From: a virus
DNA: 64,000 bases
IMG/VR virus record: IMGVR_UViG_3300036770_007547
Span: 1 to 64,000 of that record
Strand: one strand, 5' to 3'
Under the pieces are notes generated by a model. It saw nothing but the letters and a program-made list of their open reading frames with translations. It ran no database searches and was not told where the DNA came from. Numbering within the stretch: the first letter of the stretch is position 1; each line of letters begins with the position of its first letter. Positions 7,330 through 14,012 of this stretch are shown piece by piece. The position numbers were made by a program, and so were the translations under genes.

Positions 7330-7577
7330 CCAAAAGTCTTCCAGGTGATCTCTTGATAGACCTTGTAGCCAGCGCTCTCCAGGAGGTTCACTGCTCTCTG
7401 AATTTCGCGCCGATGGTCTGCTGCCAGCTCAAGGCCCTCACGGGCCTCTTTCAGCGTAGGGGCCAGACCCATACGATTCTCTCCATTGGCCTTGAAGAAG
7501 TAGCCGCTCTCGCCGCCAGTCTCTGCTTTGGTGGCTTTGCGGATGGTGCCCAAGTCTTTGTAATTCTCTCCACGCAT
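7326..7577 (-). CDS. Small early protein, unknown function
   Basis: 83 residues starting MRGENYKDLGTIRKATK, basic and helical toward the C-terminus (REIQRAVNLLESAGYKVY). The ATG at 7577 follows AAGGAG. Its TGA stop lies within the -35 hexamer of the next promoter. Confidence 0.7.
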   Translation of the reverse strand: MRGENYKDLGTIRKATKAETGGESGYFFKANGENRMGLAPTLKEAREGLELAADHRREIQRAVNLLESAGYKVYQEITWKTFG

Positions 7578-7607
7578 TTCTCGCTCCTTTTGCTTACTGT
7601 ATGCGTT

Positions 7608-7637
7608 ATTATATGAAAAAGATCCATTTCTGGTCAA
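7608..7637 (-). promoter_or_regulatory. Early promoter (GGTTGACCA family)
   Basis: TTGACC, 18 bp, TATAAT; drives the gene starting at 7577. Confidence 0.75.
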
Positions 7638-7640
7638 CCG

Positions 7641-7916
7641 CTAGAGTTCGTAGATCCGAACAGTGGGATCTACAGCCATGAGCTGTCGGGCGGCCTGGGC
7701 CAGGAACTGATACTTGCGTCGGGCTTCGGCCGCCGAGATCTCACCATCGCAGTGCAGATTCTCGGGACTGAGTCTGCTGTCGATCAGTTCAGCGATGGTC
7801 TGGCGATCTTGGGCGTTCCGGATGCTGAGTTTTGGGTGTCCAAAGATGTCAGCGAACTGGTTTTCGCGCTCGACGAATGCTTCTAGACTGGTGGTGCGTT
7901 TGCCTCGGTATGCCAT
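7641..7916 (-). CDS. Small early protein, unknown function
   Basis: 91 residues starting MAYRGKRTTSLEAFVERENQ. Helical, with ISAAEARRKYQFLAQAARQL in the second half. AAGGAG sits 6 nt before the ATG at 7916. First and only gene behind its own promoter. Confidence 0.7.
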   Translation of the reverse strand: MAYRGKRTTSLEAFVERENQFADIFGHPKLSIRNAQDRQTIAELIDSRLSPENLHCDGEISAAEARRKYQFLAQAARQLMAVDPTVRIYEL

Positions 7917-7946
7917 GTCTTGCTCCTTGTTGTTCACTATACTCGT

Positions 7947-7975
7947 ATTATATGAAAATGGCCTTTTCTGGTCAA
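7947..7975 (-). promoter_or_regulatory. Early promoter (GGTTGACCA family)
   Basis: TTGACC, 17 bp, TATAAT, upstream of the gene at 7916. A near-palindromic element lies 7 bp upstream of the -35. Confidence 0.8.
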
Positions 7976-7981
7976 CCGCGA

Positions 7982-8002
7982 GGTTAGTGCGCACTAACTC
8001 AG
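7982..8002. promoter_or_regulatory. Operator-like near-palindrome
   Basis: Contains the perfect palindrome TTAGTGCGCACTAA. Related sequences lie upstream of the early promoters at 32335 and 32822, suggesting a shared regulator-binding site. Confidence 0.5.
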
Positions 8003-8018
8003 TAGAAACCATGACATT

Positions 8019-8034
8019 ATGTGCGTTCGCACAT
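8019..8034. promoter_or_regulatory. Perfect inverted repeat ATGTGCG/CGCACAT
   Basis: A 7 bp inverted repeat with a TT centre that overlaps the first bases of the plus-strand late box CATAAATA. It could be an operator or an RNA hairpin. Confidence 0.35.
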
Positions 8035-8039
8035 AAATA
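8032..8039 (+). promoter_or_regulatory. Late promoter box CATAAATA
   Basis: T4-type late box, seven of eight bases matching TATAAATA, 47 nt upstream of the gene at 8087. Confidence 0.55.
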
Positions 8040-8086
8040 CCCATGCGAACACCCCTCGCATTCATATCACTCACAAGGAGATTCTA

Positions 8087-8230
8087 ATGACTGCTGTACT
8101 CAAACGATTTTGTTGTTTTCTGGAAAGCATAGGACGAGCTCGAGCTGCCACGGCCCTGAGCAATGCAGGTCTGCACAAAGAGGCCCGGGAACTGATGTTG
8201 GAACCTTGCACATGTGGTTGTCAAAAATAA
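8087..8230 (+). CDS. 47-residue Cys-tailed small protein
   Basis: MTAVLKRFCCFLESIGRARA at the start, then a helix with LHKEARELM and a terminal CTCGCQK. The core GRARAATALSNAG...EARELM resembles a small conserved phage or plasmid protein I recall, function unknown. AAGGAG lies 7 nt upstream. The terminal CxCxC could bind metal; that is inference. Confidence 0.7.
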   Translation: MTAVLKRFCCFLESIGRARAATALSNAGLHKEARELMLEPCTCGCQK

Positions 8231-8361
8231 TCGGTTGGTTGGGCAACAATTATGCCCGTAGCCTAGACCAATATCTGGCCCAACATCAACCCAAGAATCT
8301 CTATGACATCGAGCGTCTCACACGCGAACATGATCGAAGACTGTGCAACGGATATAGGTAG
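8212..8361 (+). CDS. 49-residue small protein, unknown function
   Basis: MWLSKIIGWLGNNYARSLDQ, then NLYDIERLTREHDRR. A hydrophobic N-terminus precedes an amphipathic helix. The gene overlaps the preceding one by 19 bp in another frame. Similar small proteins with a YDIExLxREfdR end are known to me from phages as hypotheticals. Confidence 0.6.
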   Translation: MWLSKIIGWLGNNYARSLDQYLAQHQPKNLYDIERLTREHDRRLCNGYR

Positions 8362-8368
8362 CCACAGC

Positions 8369-8524
8369 ATGCTCGGTCATCTTCCTGCGATTCGTTTTGC
8401 CGTTTCTGATGTGGTGCAAGAGTGGTATGCGCCCTGGGTCAAGCTCTACTATCAGCTCAGATACCAAGAACACTGGAGATGGTATTATCTCAATTGGGAA
8501 CAGAACCAGGAATTTTTGCCCTGA
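8369..8524 (+). CDS. 51-residue Trp/Tyr-rich small protein
   Basis: MLGHLPAIRFAVSDVVQEWY, then an extremely aromatic C-terminus (HWRWYYLNWEQNQEF). An upstream in-frame ATG at 8330 exists but has no ribosome binding site. It converges with and overlaps the minus-strand gene ending at 8490 by 35 bp. Function unknown. Confidence 0.5.
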   Translation: MLGHLPAIRFAVSDVVQEWYAPWVKLYYQLRYQEHWRWYYLNWEQNQEFLP

Positions 8525-8963
8525 CCGGAGTCAGCAACCATCCTTGGCCCTGGCATCGGTGCAACCATTGATAGAAACAAGGTGTGATCTCCAGTCTCCA
8601 ATCACCGTTCACACCCAAATAAGTGGTAGGACCAGGCTCTCCACCGTGCTCGTGTTCGTACACACTGAGATGTGAAAATTCAGACAACACATCTATGCCA
8701 TCCACTTCCACACGTCGCAACAGTATGGCGGTTTCTCGATCGCTGTGATAGATCTTGTGGCGCATGGAGATTTCTACAACAACCGGCTGATCGATGTGTA
8801 CCCGAGTGCTCAACTCCAAGGGTCCTTGGATCCAGTCGTCGTACAAAACGTCTCCGCTCACTGCCACTCGAGTCCAAGGTTCACCATTGTCGACCCGGAC
8901 ATCAAGTTCGATGTTTACAGGAAGCCAGATCTCAGTAGCCAGCAGTTGTGAGAAATTGTTCAT
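8490..8963 (-). CDS. Beta-rich protein of unknown function next to radical SAM gene
   Basis: 157 residues with alternating hydrophobic strands (VNIELDVRVDNGEP, VVVEISMRHKIYH, ILLRRVEVDGIDV), suggesting a beta-sandwich. Some carbohydrate-binding modules share a VEVDG edge strand, but this is only suggestive. The start overlaps the end of the radical SAM gene by 32 bp, so it may be its substrate or partner. Confidence 0.7.
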   Translation of the reverse strand: MNNFSQLLATEIWLPVNIELDVRVDNGEPWTRVAVSGDVLYDDWIQGPLELSTRVHIDQPVVVEISMRHKIYHSDRETAILLRRVEVDGIDVLSEFSHLSVYEHEHGGEPGPTTYLGVNGDWRLEITPCFYQWLHRCQGQGWLLTPVRAKIPGSVPN

Positions 8964-10209
8964 ATTCAGGCAAGTAATCTAGTATGCGGTTGCCACGACG
9001 TGACTCCAACAGCTTGATGTAATGCACTAGATCTCGAACGCGATGCGATTCGTCTGGTGCCGATTCGAGATATTTTATATAGCTCTGGCAATCCTGATGG
9101 ATCTGGGAGCGCACCCAGTCCGGATGTCGTGTGTTCAAGATCTGTGGCTGGGTCGAGGTTGATTCCACCAGGGTCGACAAACGATCTTGGGCCATCCGTC
9201 GTAGATCCTGTGGCAGTACACTGATTCGCATCATGGCCGGTTCGTTGAGGAAATCACAGCTTTCCACGGCGATGCTGTTGTCCAAGGCGTAGCGATAAAC
9301 AGTGTCAAGGTGCAGTATGGAAAACAACGTGGGCGTGATGCGTATCTGCATGAGCCAGCCATGTGATTGGCTGACCAGGCGCCACCGTTCCAACAATGCT
9401 CGGACATCATTGATGTGGCTGGGCCAACGCAGATAGTCGTTGAGATCATGCAGGCACTCGATGCTGACCCCCACATTGACTTGATGGAATCTCTCGAGCT
9501 GGGTTATCAAGTCGTCGTCCCAGACCGTGAGATTGGTGGTGAAACCAATGGTGACTTTGTGGGAGAGATCCGAGTCTATCAGCGCCTGCAAGATGCGTTG
9601 GAAGGCCGGAGTTATCATGGTCTCGCCGCCAATGAAATGCAGATATGCCAGGTTGGGAGTCTGCGACAGCATGTCAACAAATTGAGACAGCAAGGTGTCA
9701 TCGTCACACCAGGCCGGTGGCGGCATGCTGTTTATGATGCCCAATTGCAAATGTTCGCGGGCCAGTCGAGAACTGCTGTGCGGTGTGCAGAATACACAGG
9801 CCGAATTGCAGTAGTTGCCTAGATCTATTTGCCAGTCCTGCGGCAACAATTCGGTGTCGCCGTGATGGTCCATGCTGTGCTTGAACTCGTGTCGCCAGGG
9901 CGAACTCACCACAGTTTTGTCAAAGGGATCACGTATCCCAGTTTTCAAGAGTTGTTTCTGCCGACCACTGGGCTTGCCGTGTGACTCCATGATCCGGCAA
10001 GGTTGGCAACCCGAGACTTCGTTGCCTTCCAGCAGATCCAAGCGCAACGGCGACAATTTTTTCTGGAACCAAGTCACTGGGCTAACATCTTGTATGCGAT
10101 ACTGGCCCACTCTCTGTGTTTTGTCGCACCAACGGCAGTATTCGAAACTGCCGTTGTTGTTGATCCTGGCATGAAACCAGGGACTGCTACAAAAAGTCTT
10201 GTCAAGCAT
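8932..10209 (-). CDS. Radical SAM protein with twitch (SPASM-like) architecture
   Basis: 425 residues. N-terminal Cys region ([26 protein letters not shown]) precedes the core CxxxCxxC in [17 protein letters not shown] and the FIGGETMI glycine motif. This matches the other radical SAM gene at 1911 and twitch-domain proteins I recall from marine myophages. Reaction unknown. It overlaps clpP by 8 bp upstream and the beta-rich gene at 8963 downstream. Confidence 0.85.
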   Translation of the reverse strand: MLDKTFCSSPWFHARINNNGSFEYCRWCDKTQRVGQYRIQDVSPVTWFQKKLSPLRLDLLEGNEVSGCQPCRIMESHGKPSGRQKQLLKTGIRDPFDKTVVSSPWRHEFKHSMDHHGDTELLPQDWQIDLGNYCNSACVFCTPHSSSRLAREHLQLGIINSMPPPAWCDDDTLLSQFVDMLSQTPNLAYLHFIGGETMITPAFQRILQALIDSDLSHKVTIGFTTNLTVWDDDLITQLERFHQVNVGVSIECLHDLNDYLRWPSHINDVRALLERWRLVSQSHGWLMQIRITPTLFSILHLDTVYRYALDNSIAVESCDFLNEPAMMRISVLPQDLRRMAQDRLSTLVESTSTQPQILNTRHPDWVRSQIHQDCQSYIKYLESAPDESHRVRDLVHYIKLLESRRGNRILDYLPEYEQFLTTAGY

Positions 10210-10792
10210 CCCGATTCACAATGACCCGATCTGCCAGACCATAATCCACGCTCTGCTGGGCTGTCATGAAGTTGTCGCGTTCCATGTCGGACTTCAATTC
10301 ATCAAAACTCTTGCCAGTGTGACGGACATAGATCGTGGTCAGCACTTCTTTCCAACGCAACAGTTCTCTGGCTTGGATTTCCACGTCTGTGGCTTGCCCT
10401 GATGCGCCGCCAAGGGGTTGATGGATCATGTGGCGAGCATTGGGCAGGATCGATCGATGTCCTTTCTCACCGGCTGCAGCCAACAACGAACCCATGCTTG
10501 CGGCCTGTCCCATGACAATGGTATGCACCGGACAACGGATAAACTGCATGGTATCATAGATGCTCATACCTGCGGTGACGCTACCGCCTGGGCTGTTGAT
10601 GTAGAAATTGATGGAACGCGCCGGGTCCTCGCTCTCCAGGAACAGCATCTGTGCCACGATGAGACTGGCTGAATGGCTGGAGACTTCGGTGTCCAGCATG
10701 ATGATGCGATCTCGGAGGAGACGGCTGTAGATATCGTAACTTCGCTCGCCCTTGGATGTGTGTTCCAGGACGATGGGTACTAGATTGGGCAT
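10202..10792 (-). CDS. clpP: ATP-dependent Clp protease proteolytic subunit ClpP
   Basis: 196 residues, the normal ClpP length. The Ser-His-Asp triad is complete: Ser99 in GQAASMG, His124 in HMIHQPLGG, Asp173 in [22 protein letters not shown] provides the oxyanion-forming glycine loop. ClpP forms the heptameric peptidase chamber fed by ClpX or ClpA. It follows a second ClpP-type gene (18 bp apart), and a ClpX and a ClpS are encoded at 24-27 kb, so the phage can supply a nearly whole proteolytic system. Confidence 0.95.
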   Translation of the reverse strand: MPNLVPIVLEHTSKGERSYDIYSRLLRDRIIMLDTEVSSHSASLIVAQMLFLESEDPARSINFYINSPGGSVTAGMSIYDTMQFIRCPVHTIVMGQAASMGSLLAAAGEKGHRSILPNARHMIHQPLGGASGQATDVEIQARELLRWKEVLTTIYVRHTGKSFDELKSDMERDNFMTAQQSVDYGLADRVIVNRDA

Positions 10793-10810
10793 GTTGTTTC
10801 CCTTAAAAGA

Positions 10811-11371
10811 TCAACTGATGTGGTCGCAGATGTTGTATTTCAATGCTTCTTCGGCCGAAAGATACACATCCTGGGCCGGCAACAAAATTTGTCGGATAAC
10901 ATCGTCCTCGAGGCCGGTGCATTTTTTATAGAGACTGATCATGCGCAGTTGCGTGAGTTCGAATTCTTTCACTGTGGCAAACAGCTCATGGGCCTTGCCC
11001 GAATTGTGCCACGAAAATTGGTGGCTGAGGATCGAAGTGTTTGGTGTCAACACCCGGCGGCCTGGGGAACCTGAAATGAATATGCAAAGACCGGCCGATG
11101 CGATCGATCCCAGACCCACGGTCTTGATAGGGATGGTACTGCTGTTCATGACATCGATCAAGGCAAATGCGTCTGACAAATTACCGCCATCGCTGTTGAT
11201 CATCAACAGCAATTCTTTCTTTTTGCGTTTCCTGACATGATTTTCGTGCAGGATCCACTCGATTATGGGCTTGATGTTGTCTTCGTCCACGACCCCCATC
11301 AACACCATGATACCATGGTCTTGCAGGGCTTCGCCTGGACTTTCGTATTGTAGATCTTTGTCGGTAGTCAT
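10811..11371 (-). CDS. Divergent ClpP-type peptidase
   Basis: 186 residues from MTTDKDLQYES, with AAGGA before the ATG. The fold follows ClpP, and all three catalytic residues are present: Ser92 in GSIASAG, His117 in SILSHQFS, Asp168 in AQDVYLS. The N-terminal axial region and the handle helix differ strongly from the neighbouring ClpP. It may form hetero-oligomers with that ClpP, as paired ClpP rings do in some bacteria, or work alone; this is inference. Confidence 0.88.
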   Translation of the reverse strand: MTTDKDLQYESPGEALQDHGIMVLMGVVDEDNIKPIIEWILHENHVRKRKKKELLLMINSDGGNLSDAFALIDVMNSSTIPIKTVGLGSIASAGLCIFISGSPGRRVLTPNTSILSHQFSWHNSGKAHELFATVKEFELTQLRMISLYKKCTGLEDDVIRQILLPAQDVYLSAEEALKYNICDHIS

Positions 11372-11387
11372 AGCGTCCTTGAAAGAA

Positions 11388-11422
11388 ATAGCGGGCGTCA
11401 CCATTGGGCAACGGCCCGCTAT
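11388..11422 (-). terminator. Hairpin between lipoprotein gene and clpP-like gene
   Basis: ATAGCGGGC and GCCCGCTAT form a perfect 9 bp stem with a 17 nt loop, followed on the minus strand by TTTCTTTC. It probably attenuates transcription after the lipoprotein gene ending at 11435; the interrupted U-tract makes this moderate. Confidence 0.55.
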
Positions 11423-11434
11423 ACTTAGCCTAGG

Positions 11435-12049
11435 CTACTGGGCGGTATCAGGTTTGTTTGGCTGGCTCACACCCTGATCTTGCATGCGATCCAGTTCGCG
11501 GAAAGCCTCCTGTGCCCGGCGCTCGGCTCGCACAGTCTCTTCTCGACGATCCCGTTCGCGTGCCAAGGGATTGGCATCGCCAGTGGGCAAGGCCACCAGA
11601 ACAAAGGTGCGGAATCTCGAACCCTCGGCGATCATCTTGCTCTCGACCACTTCTACCCCAGTGATGTCAACATTGGGGCAAAAACTCTTGATGGCCATTT
11701 CGCTGAACTCGCTGTCAGTGTTCTGAGCGCCTTCTCTACGGAACAATCGGCTGTGCTGATTGACTCGTCCACCAGCGGCCATACAGATCTTGCCAAATGC
11801 CACGGTCTTGGCTTTGTCAGTGCTCATGGCCATGTCGGAACTGGTAGAGGTACCATTGGCATAGATGGCCGAAGTGCTCTTGGGCAGTTTGGTCATCCAC
11901 TCCGGAGCCTTGTCGATGGCATTTTCTGCCAGGCGCTCTTGGTACTTGCGCTCTTGGTAGGCGCGGTTTTCAAAGTTGTCCTTGGGCGCACTAGAACATG
12001 CGGCCAAAACCGATGCAACCAAAGGTACTAGCAGTAGTTTCTTGTTCAT
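11435..12049 (-). CDS. Outer-membrane-type lipoprotein, LPP20-like
   Basis: 204 residues with a lipoprotein signal: MNKKLLLVPLVASVLAAC, lipobox LAAC, Cys18. The mature part has PEWMTKLP followed by an alpha/beta core, like LPP20-family lipoproteins, then a long charged coiled-coil tail (RERDRREETVRAERRAQEAF). Expected to be exported and lipid-anchored in the host envelope. Phage lipoproteins often block superinfection; that role is inference. Confidence 0.8.
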   Translation of the reverse strand: MNKKLLLVPLVASVLAACSSAPKDNFENRAYQERKYQERLAENAIDKAPEWMTKLPKSTSAIYANGTSTSSDMAMSTDKAKTVAFGKICMAAGGRVNQHSRLFRREGAQNTDSEFSEMAIKSFCPNVDITGVEVVESKMIAEGSRFRTFVLVALPTGDANPLARERDRREETVRAERRAQEAFRELDRMQDQGVSQPNKPDTAQ

Positions 12050-12058
12050 TTGCTTTCC

Positions 12059-12196
12059 TTATCTTCCTACACTACGGACATAATCACCTGCGGCTTTGAG
12101 ATCCTCGCCAGCACCACTCATGGCGCCCCCGAGAGTCCCACACGCGGTGACCGAAATGGCCATTGCCAGCGCCAAAACAGATCTCAACAGTTTCAT
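12059..12196 (-). CDS. Entericidin-like small lipoprotein
   Basis: 45 residues: MKLLRSVLALAMAISVTAC, lipobox VTAC, then GTLGGAMSGAGEDLKAAGDY. The short Gly-rich mature peptide with GxDLKAAG resembles entericidin A/B membrane lipoproteins. GGAGG precedes the ATG at 12196. It has its own sigma70-type promoter. Envelope function inferred. Confidence 0.8.
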   Translation of the reverse strand: MKLLRSVLALAMAISVTACGTLGGAMSGAGEDLKAAGDYVRSVGR

Positions 12197-12225
12197 GGGT
12201 GCCTCCTTGGCTAAGTTTACAAACA

Positions 12226-12255
12226 ATTTTACAACAATCACGATTTACATGTCAA
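12226..12255 (-). promoter_or_regulatory. Sigma70-type promoter
   Basis: TTGACA, 18 bp, TAAAAT, upstream of the entericidin-like gene; it overlaps the stop of the upstream gene ending at 12257 closely. Confidence 0.65.
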
Positions 12256-12256
12256 T

Positions 12257-12832
12257 CTAGAACTTGTCCACCACCACCCATTTCTGGGGGCGCACCTCAC
12301 AGATGATGCCCTGATGCTGTCGTATGTCATTTTGGTCAAAAGTGGGTTCCACGAACCATTTACACACAGTGCCGTTGTGCCAGAATCGGTTTGGATAATT
12401 GGGATGTGGGCGGAACTGAGCCACGTCGCCGATCTCGCCCGGTCTCGTGGTTTTGATTGTTTTCAGTTCGGGACGATCCTTGCACACCAGTATCTGTTCG
12501 GAGGCCACAGCCGCACCGCCCAGTCGAGTCTTGACATCGGTCTCGGCGCGATACACTGCTATGGTACAAGCATCATGCTCGGTGCGATTACCACCTTTCC
12601 AGCTGTATTCGCCCATGGCCGTGTACCATCGGCTGCCCACTCGTACCCGGAAATCCACCACGCACTTTTTGGCGCCTGAAGGCAGTACGACTATGTCGCG
12701 CCGCACAGGGCTACGCTCGCTGATCACTGCTCGATTCTGGGTCACAGTCTTGTTCTGCAACACACATTGTTCGTTTTCTTGCGCCAGGGCCAACATCGGC
12801 AGCGCCATCAGCATCAACACAGCGGGTTTCAT
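12257..12832 (-). CDS. Secreted protein with signal peptide, unknown function
   Basis: 191 residues. MKPAVLMLMALPMLALAQEN is a signal peptide with probable cleavage after ALA. The mature protein has at least six Cys, suggesting periplasmic disulphides, and strand-rich segments (VVDFRVRVGSRWYTAMGEYS). No known domain. Start overlaps the upstream stop as ATGA. Confidence 0.75.
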   Translation of the reverse strand: MKPAVLMLMALPMLALAQENEQCVLQNKTVTQNRAVISERSPVRRDIVVLPSGAKKCVVDFRVRVGSRWYTAMGEYSWKGGNRTEHDACTIAVYRAETDVKTRLGGAAVASEQILVCKDRPELKTIKTTRPGEIGDVAQFRPHPNYPNRFWHNGTVCKWFVEPTFDQNDIRQHQGIICEVRPQKWVVVDKF

Positions 12833-13161
12833 GGGCAGTTGTTCCTTATATCCAACATGAGTTGATTCACCAACCAGTCCACACGCCCGGATCCAATGTT
12901 GTGACGCTGATGATATGTGGCGGGTTCGGTGATGACTTTCCAGAACTGCAATTGATTGGCGACCCGGGACTGTAGTTCTTGATCAGGCGTGGTTCTCATG
13001 CTTTCTAAAAATGCCATCTGTTGATGTTTGATGCGGCAATCTATCACGAATCTCTCGAGATCGCCCACCCACATCTGGGCCTGTGCATCAACGCATGACA
13101 GGCTGGCAAGCATAACGAATGCTCCAGATACGAGCCTTGATCTGGCTTTGGAGTTGGGCAT
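12829..13161 (-). CDS. Secreted protein, possible paralogue of adjacent lipoprotein
   Basis: 110 residues from MPNSKARSRLVSGAFVML, a signal peptide ending near AQAQM. The mature part includes VIDCRIKHQQMAFLES, which parallels PIDCYNQHSIIRWLES in the overlapping lipoprotein at 13088. The two genes overlap by 74 bp in different frames. Ribosome binding site AGG lies 6 nt before ATG. Function unknown. Confidence 0.7.
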   Translation of the reverse strand: MPNSKARSRLVSGAFVMLASLSCVDAQAQMWVGDLERFVIDCRIKHQQMAFLESMRTTPDQELQSRVANQLQFWKVITEPATYHQRHNIGSGRVDWLVNQLMLDIRNNCP

Positions 13162-13348
13162 ATTCAACCTCGCTTTGATTGGATTGTCTGGGCACCTGTG
13201 CCGTGGACTCCAGCCATCGGATGATGGAGTGCTGATTGTAGCAATCAATCGGCACCGAGTTCACTGCCACTGACGCACGCTGACTGTGATTTACCGCACA
13301 GCCCGATGCCAAAAGGGATATCGCACACAAAAGGAAAATCCTGTTCAT
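13088..13348 (-). CDS. Small lipoprotein, leaderless candidate
   Basis: 86 residues with MNRIFLLCAISLLASGC, lipobox ASGC, Cys17. The start ATG is 6 nt after a TACTAT -10 element, so the predicted transcript begins at the start codon and there is no room for a ribosome binding site. The start lies at the edge of an 11 bp inverted repeat. Envelope location predicted; function unknown. Confidence 0.75.
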   Translation of the reverse strand: MNRIFLLCAISLLASGCAVNHSQRASVAVNSVPIDCYNQHSIIRWLESTAQVPRQSNQSEVEYAQLQSQIKARIWSIRYACQPVMR

Positions 13349-13374
13349 GCACACATAGTACACGAACAGGATTT
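13336..13374. repeat. 11 bp perfect inverted repeat spanning lipoprotein start
   Basis: AAATCCTGTTC and GAACAGGATTT, separated by 17 bp that include the -10 element and the ATG. It may be an operator, or, in readthrough RNA from upstream, a hairpin hiding the start codon. Confidence 0.6.
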
Positions 13375-13383
13375 ATTGGTCAA
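13355..13383 (-). promoter_or_regulatory. Early promoter (GGTTGACCA family), leaderless
   Basis: TTGACC, 17 bp, TACTAT; then 6 nt to the ATG at 13348. Confidence 0.65.
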
Positions 13384-13393
13384 CCAGTCCAGA

Positions 13394-13675
13394 TTACTCG
13401 GATTTGGCTGCGGGTTTGGACATGTAGGCCTTCATGATGCCTTCGCCGAACTTGTTGTAGTCAAATTTGGCAGCATCTTGCACATGCTTGATGGTCTCAC
13501 TCATCACTGTGGTAGTGGCATCAACAGTGGCCTTGGCTGCACGCTTGGTGTAGTCGGTCTGGCTGTCAATGAACTCGTTGAGTGCATCAGCGATCTTCGC
13601 ATCAACAACGAAGGTCTTGACGAATTGCTTTTTGGTGTTTTGTACTTGGTCGATCACGGTGTCTACTGCAAACAT
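13394..13675 (-). CDS. Phasin-like protein
   Basis: 93 residues, MFAVDTVIDQVQNTKKQF at the start, almost wholly amphipathic helix with heptad-like spacing (FIDSQTDYTKRAAKATV, then TVMSETIKHVQDAAKF). This matches phasins, which coat polyhydroxyalkanoate granules in bacteria. GGAG precedes the ATG at 13675. It sits two genes from isocitrate lyase, hinting at a role in storage-polymer use. Other short coiled coils could look similar. Confidence 0.65.
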   Translation of the reverse strand: MFAVDTVIDQVQNTKKQFVKTFVVDAKIADALNEFIDSQTDYTKRAAKATVDATTTVMSETIKHVQDAAKFDYNKFGEGIMKAYMSKPAAKSE

Positions 13676-13746
13676 GGTGTTTCTCCTTTGATTAAGCGAG
13701 CTTGGTTGTTGGACCCGCCCCATGCGGCATCCAACTGCACTTCATG

Positions 13747-13776
13747 ATTATATATGATACTTATTGCACTGCACAA
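13747..13776 (-). promoter_or_regulatory. Sigma70-like promoter
   Basis: TTGTGC, 18 bp, TATAAT, about 70 nt upstream of the phasin-like gene. The -10 is perfect and the -35 weak. Confidence 0.5.
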
Positions 13777-13820
13777 GATTTTATCTGCCCAGATAATGAA
13801 TTTTGGATGACATCCAAACG

Positions 13821-14012
13821 TCACCAGTGTCGTATGGTGTTGGCGATGATGAATCCGCATGTGACCACATGCACCACCACCCAAAAGGTCTTGAGCGCTA
13901 GAGCGACTCGAGCCTCTCGTAATGTGAGTATGGGCACCCGAGGTCGGTCTTGATCGTTGGTGCCCATGAGATGCCCGGTGGCCCGGGCCCAGATGCGTTC
14001 GAAGCTGTTCAA
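13821..14012 (-). CDS. Small membrane protein coupled to isocitrate lyase
   Basis: 63 residues with a C-terminal membrane helix ([18 protein letters not shown]) after a charged N-terminal half containing [13 protein letters not shown]. The TTG start overlaps the aceA stop as TTGA and has GAGGAG upstream. I recall similar small membrane proteins in marine T4-like phages. Function unknown. Confidence 0.65.
   Translation of the reverse strand: MNSFERIWARATGHLMGTNDQDRPRVPILTLREARVALALKTFWVVVHVVTCGFIIANTIRHW

Noticed and set aside
12829-13348. Rz/Rz1-type spanin pair
   Set aside because: Order is wrong (lipoprotein first), no Pro-rich Rz1 peptide and no inner-membrane-anchored coiled coil.
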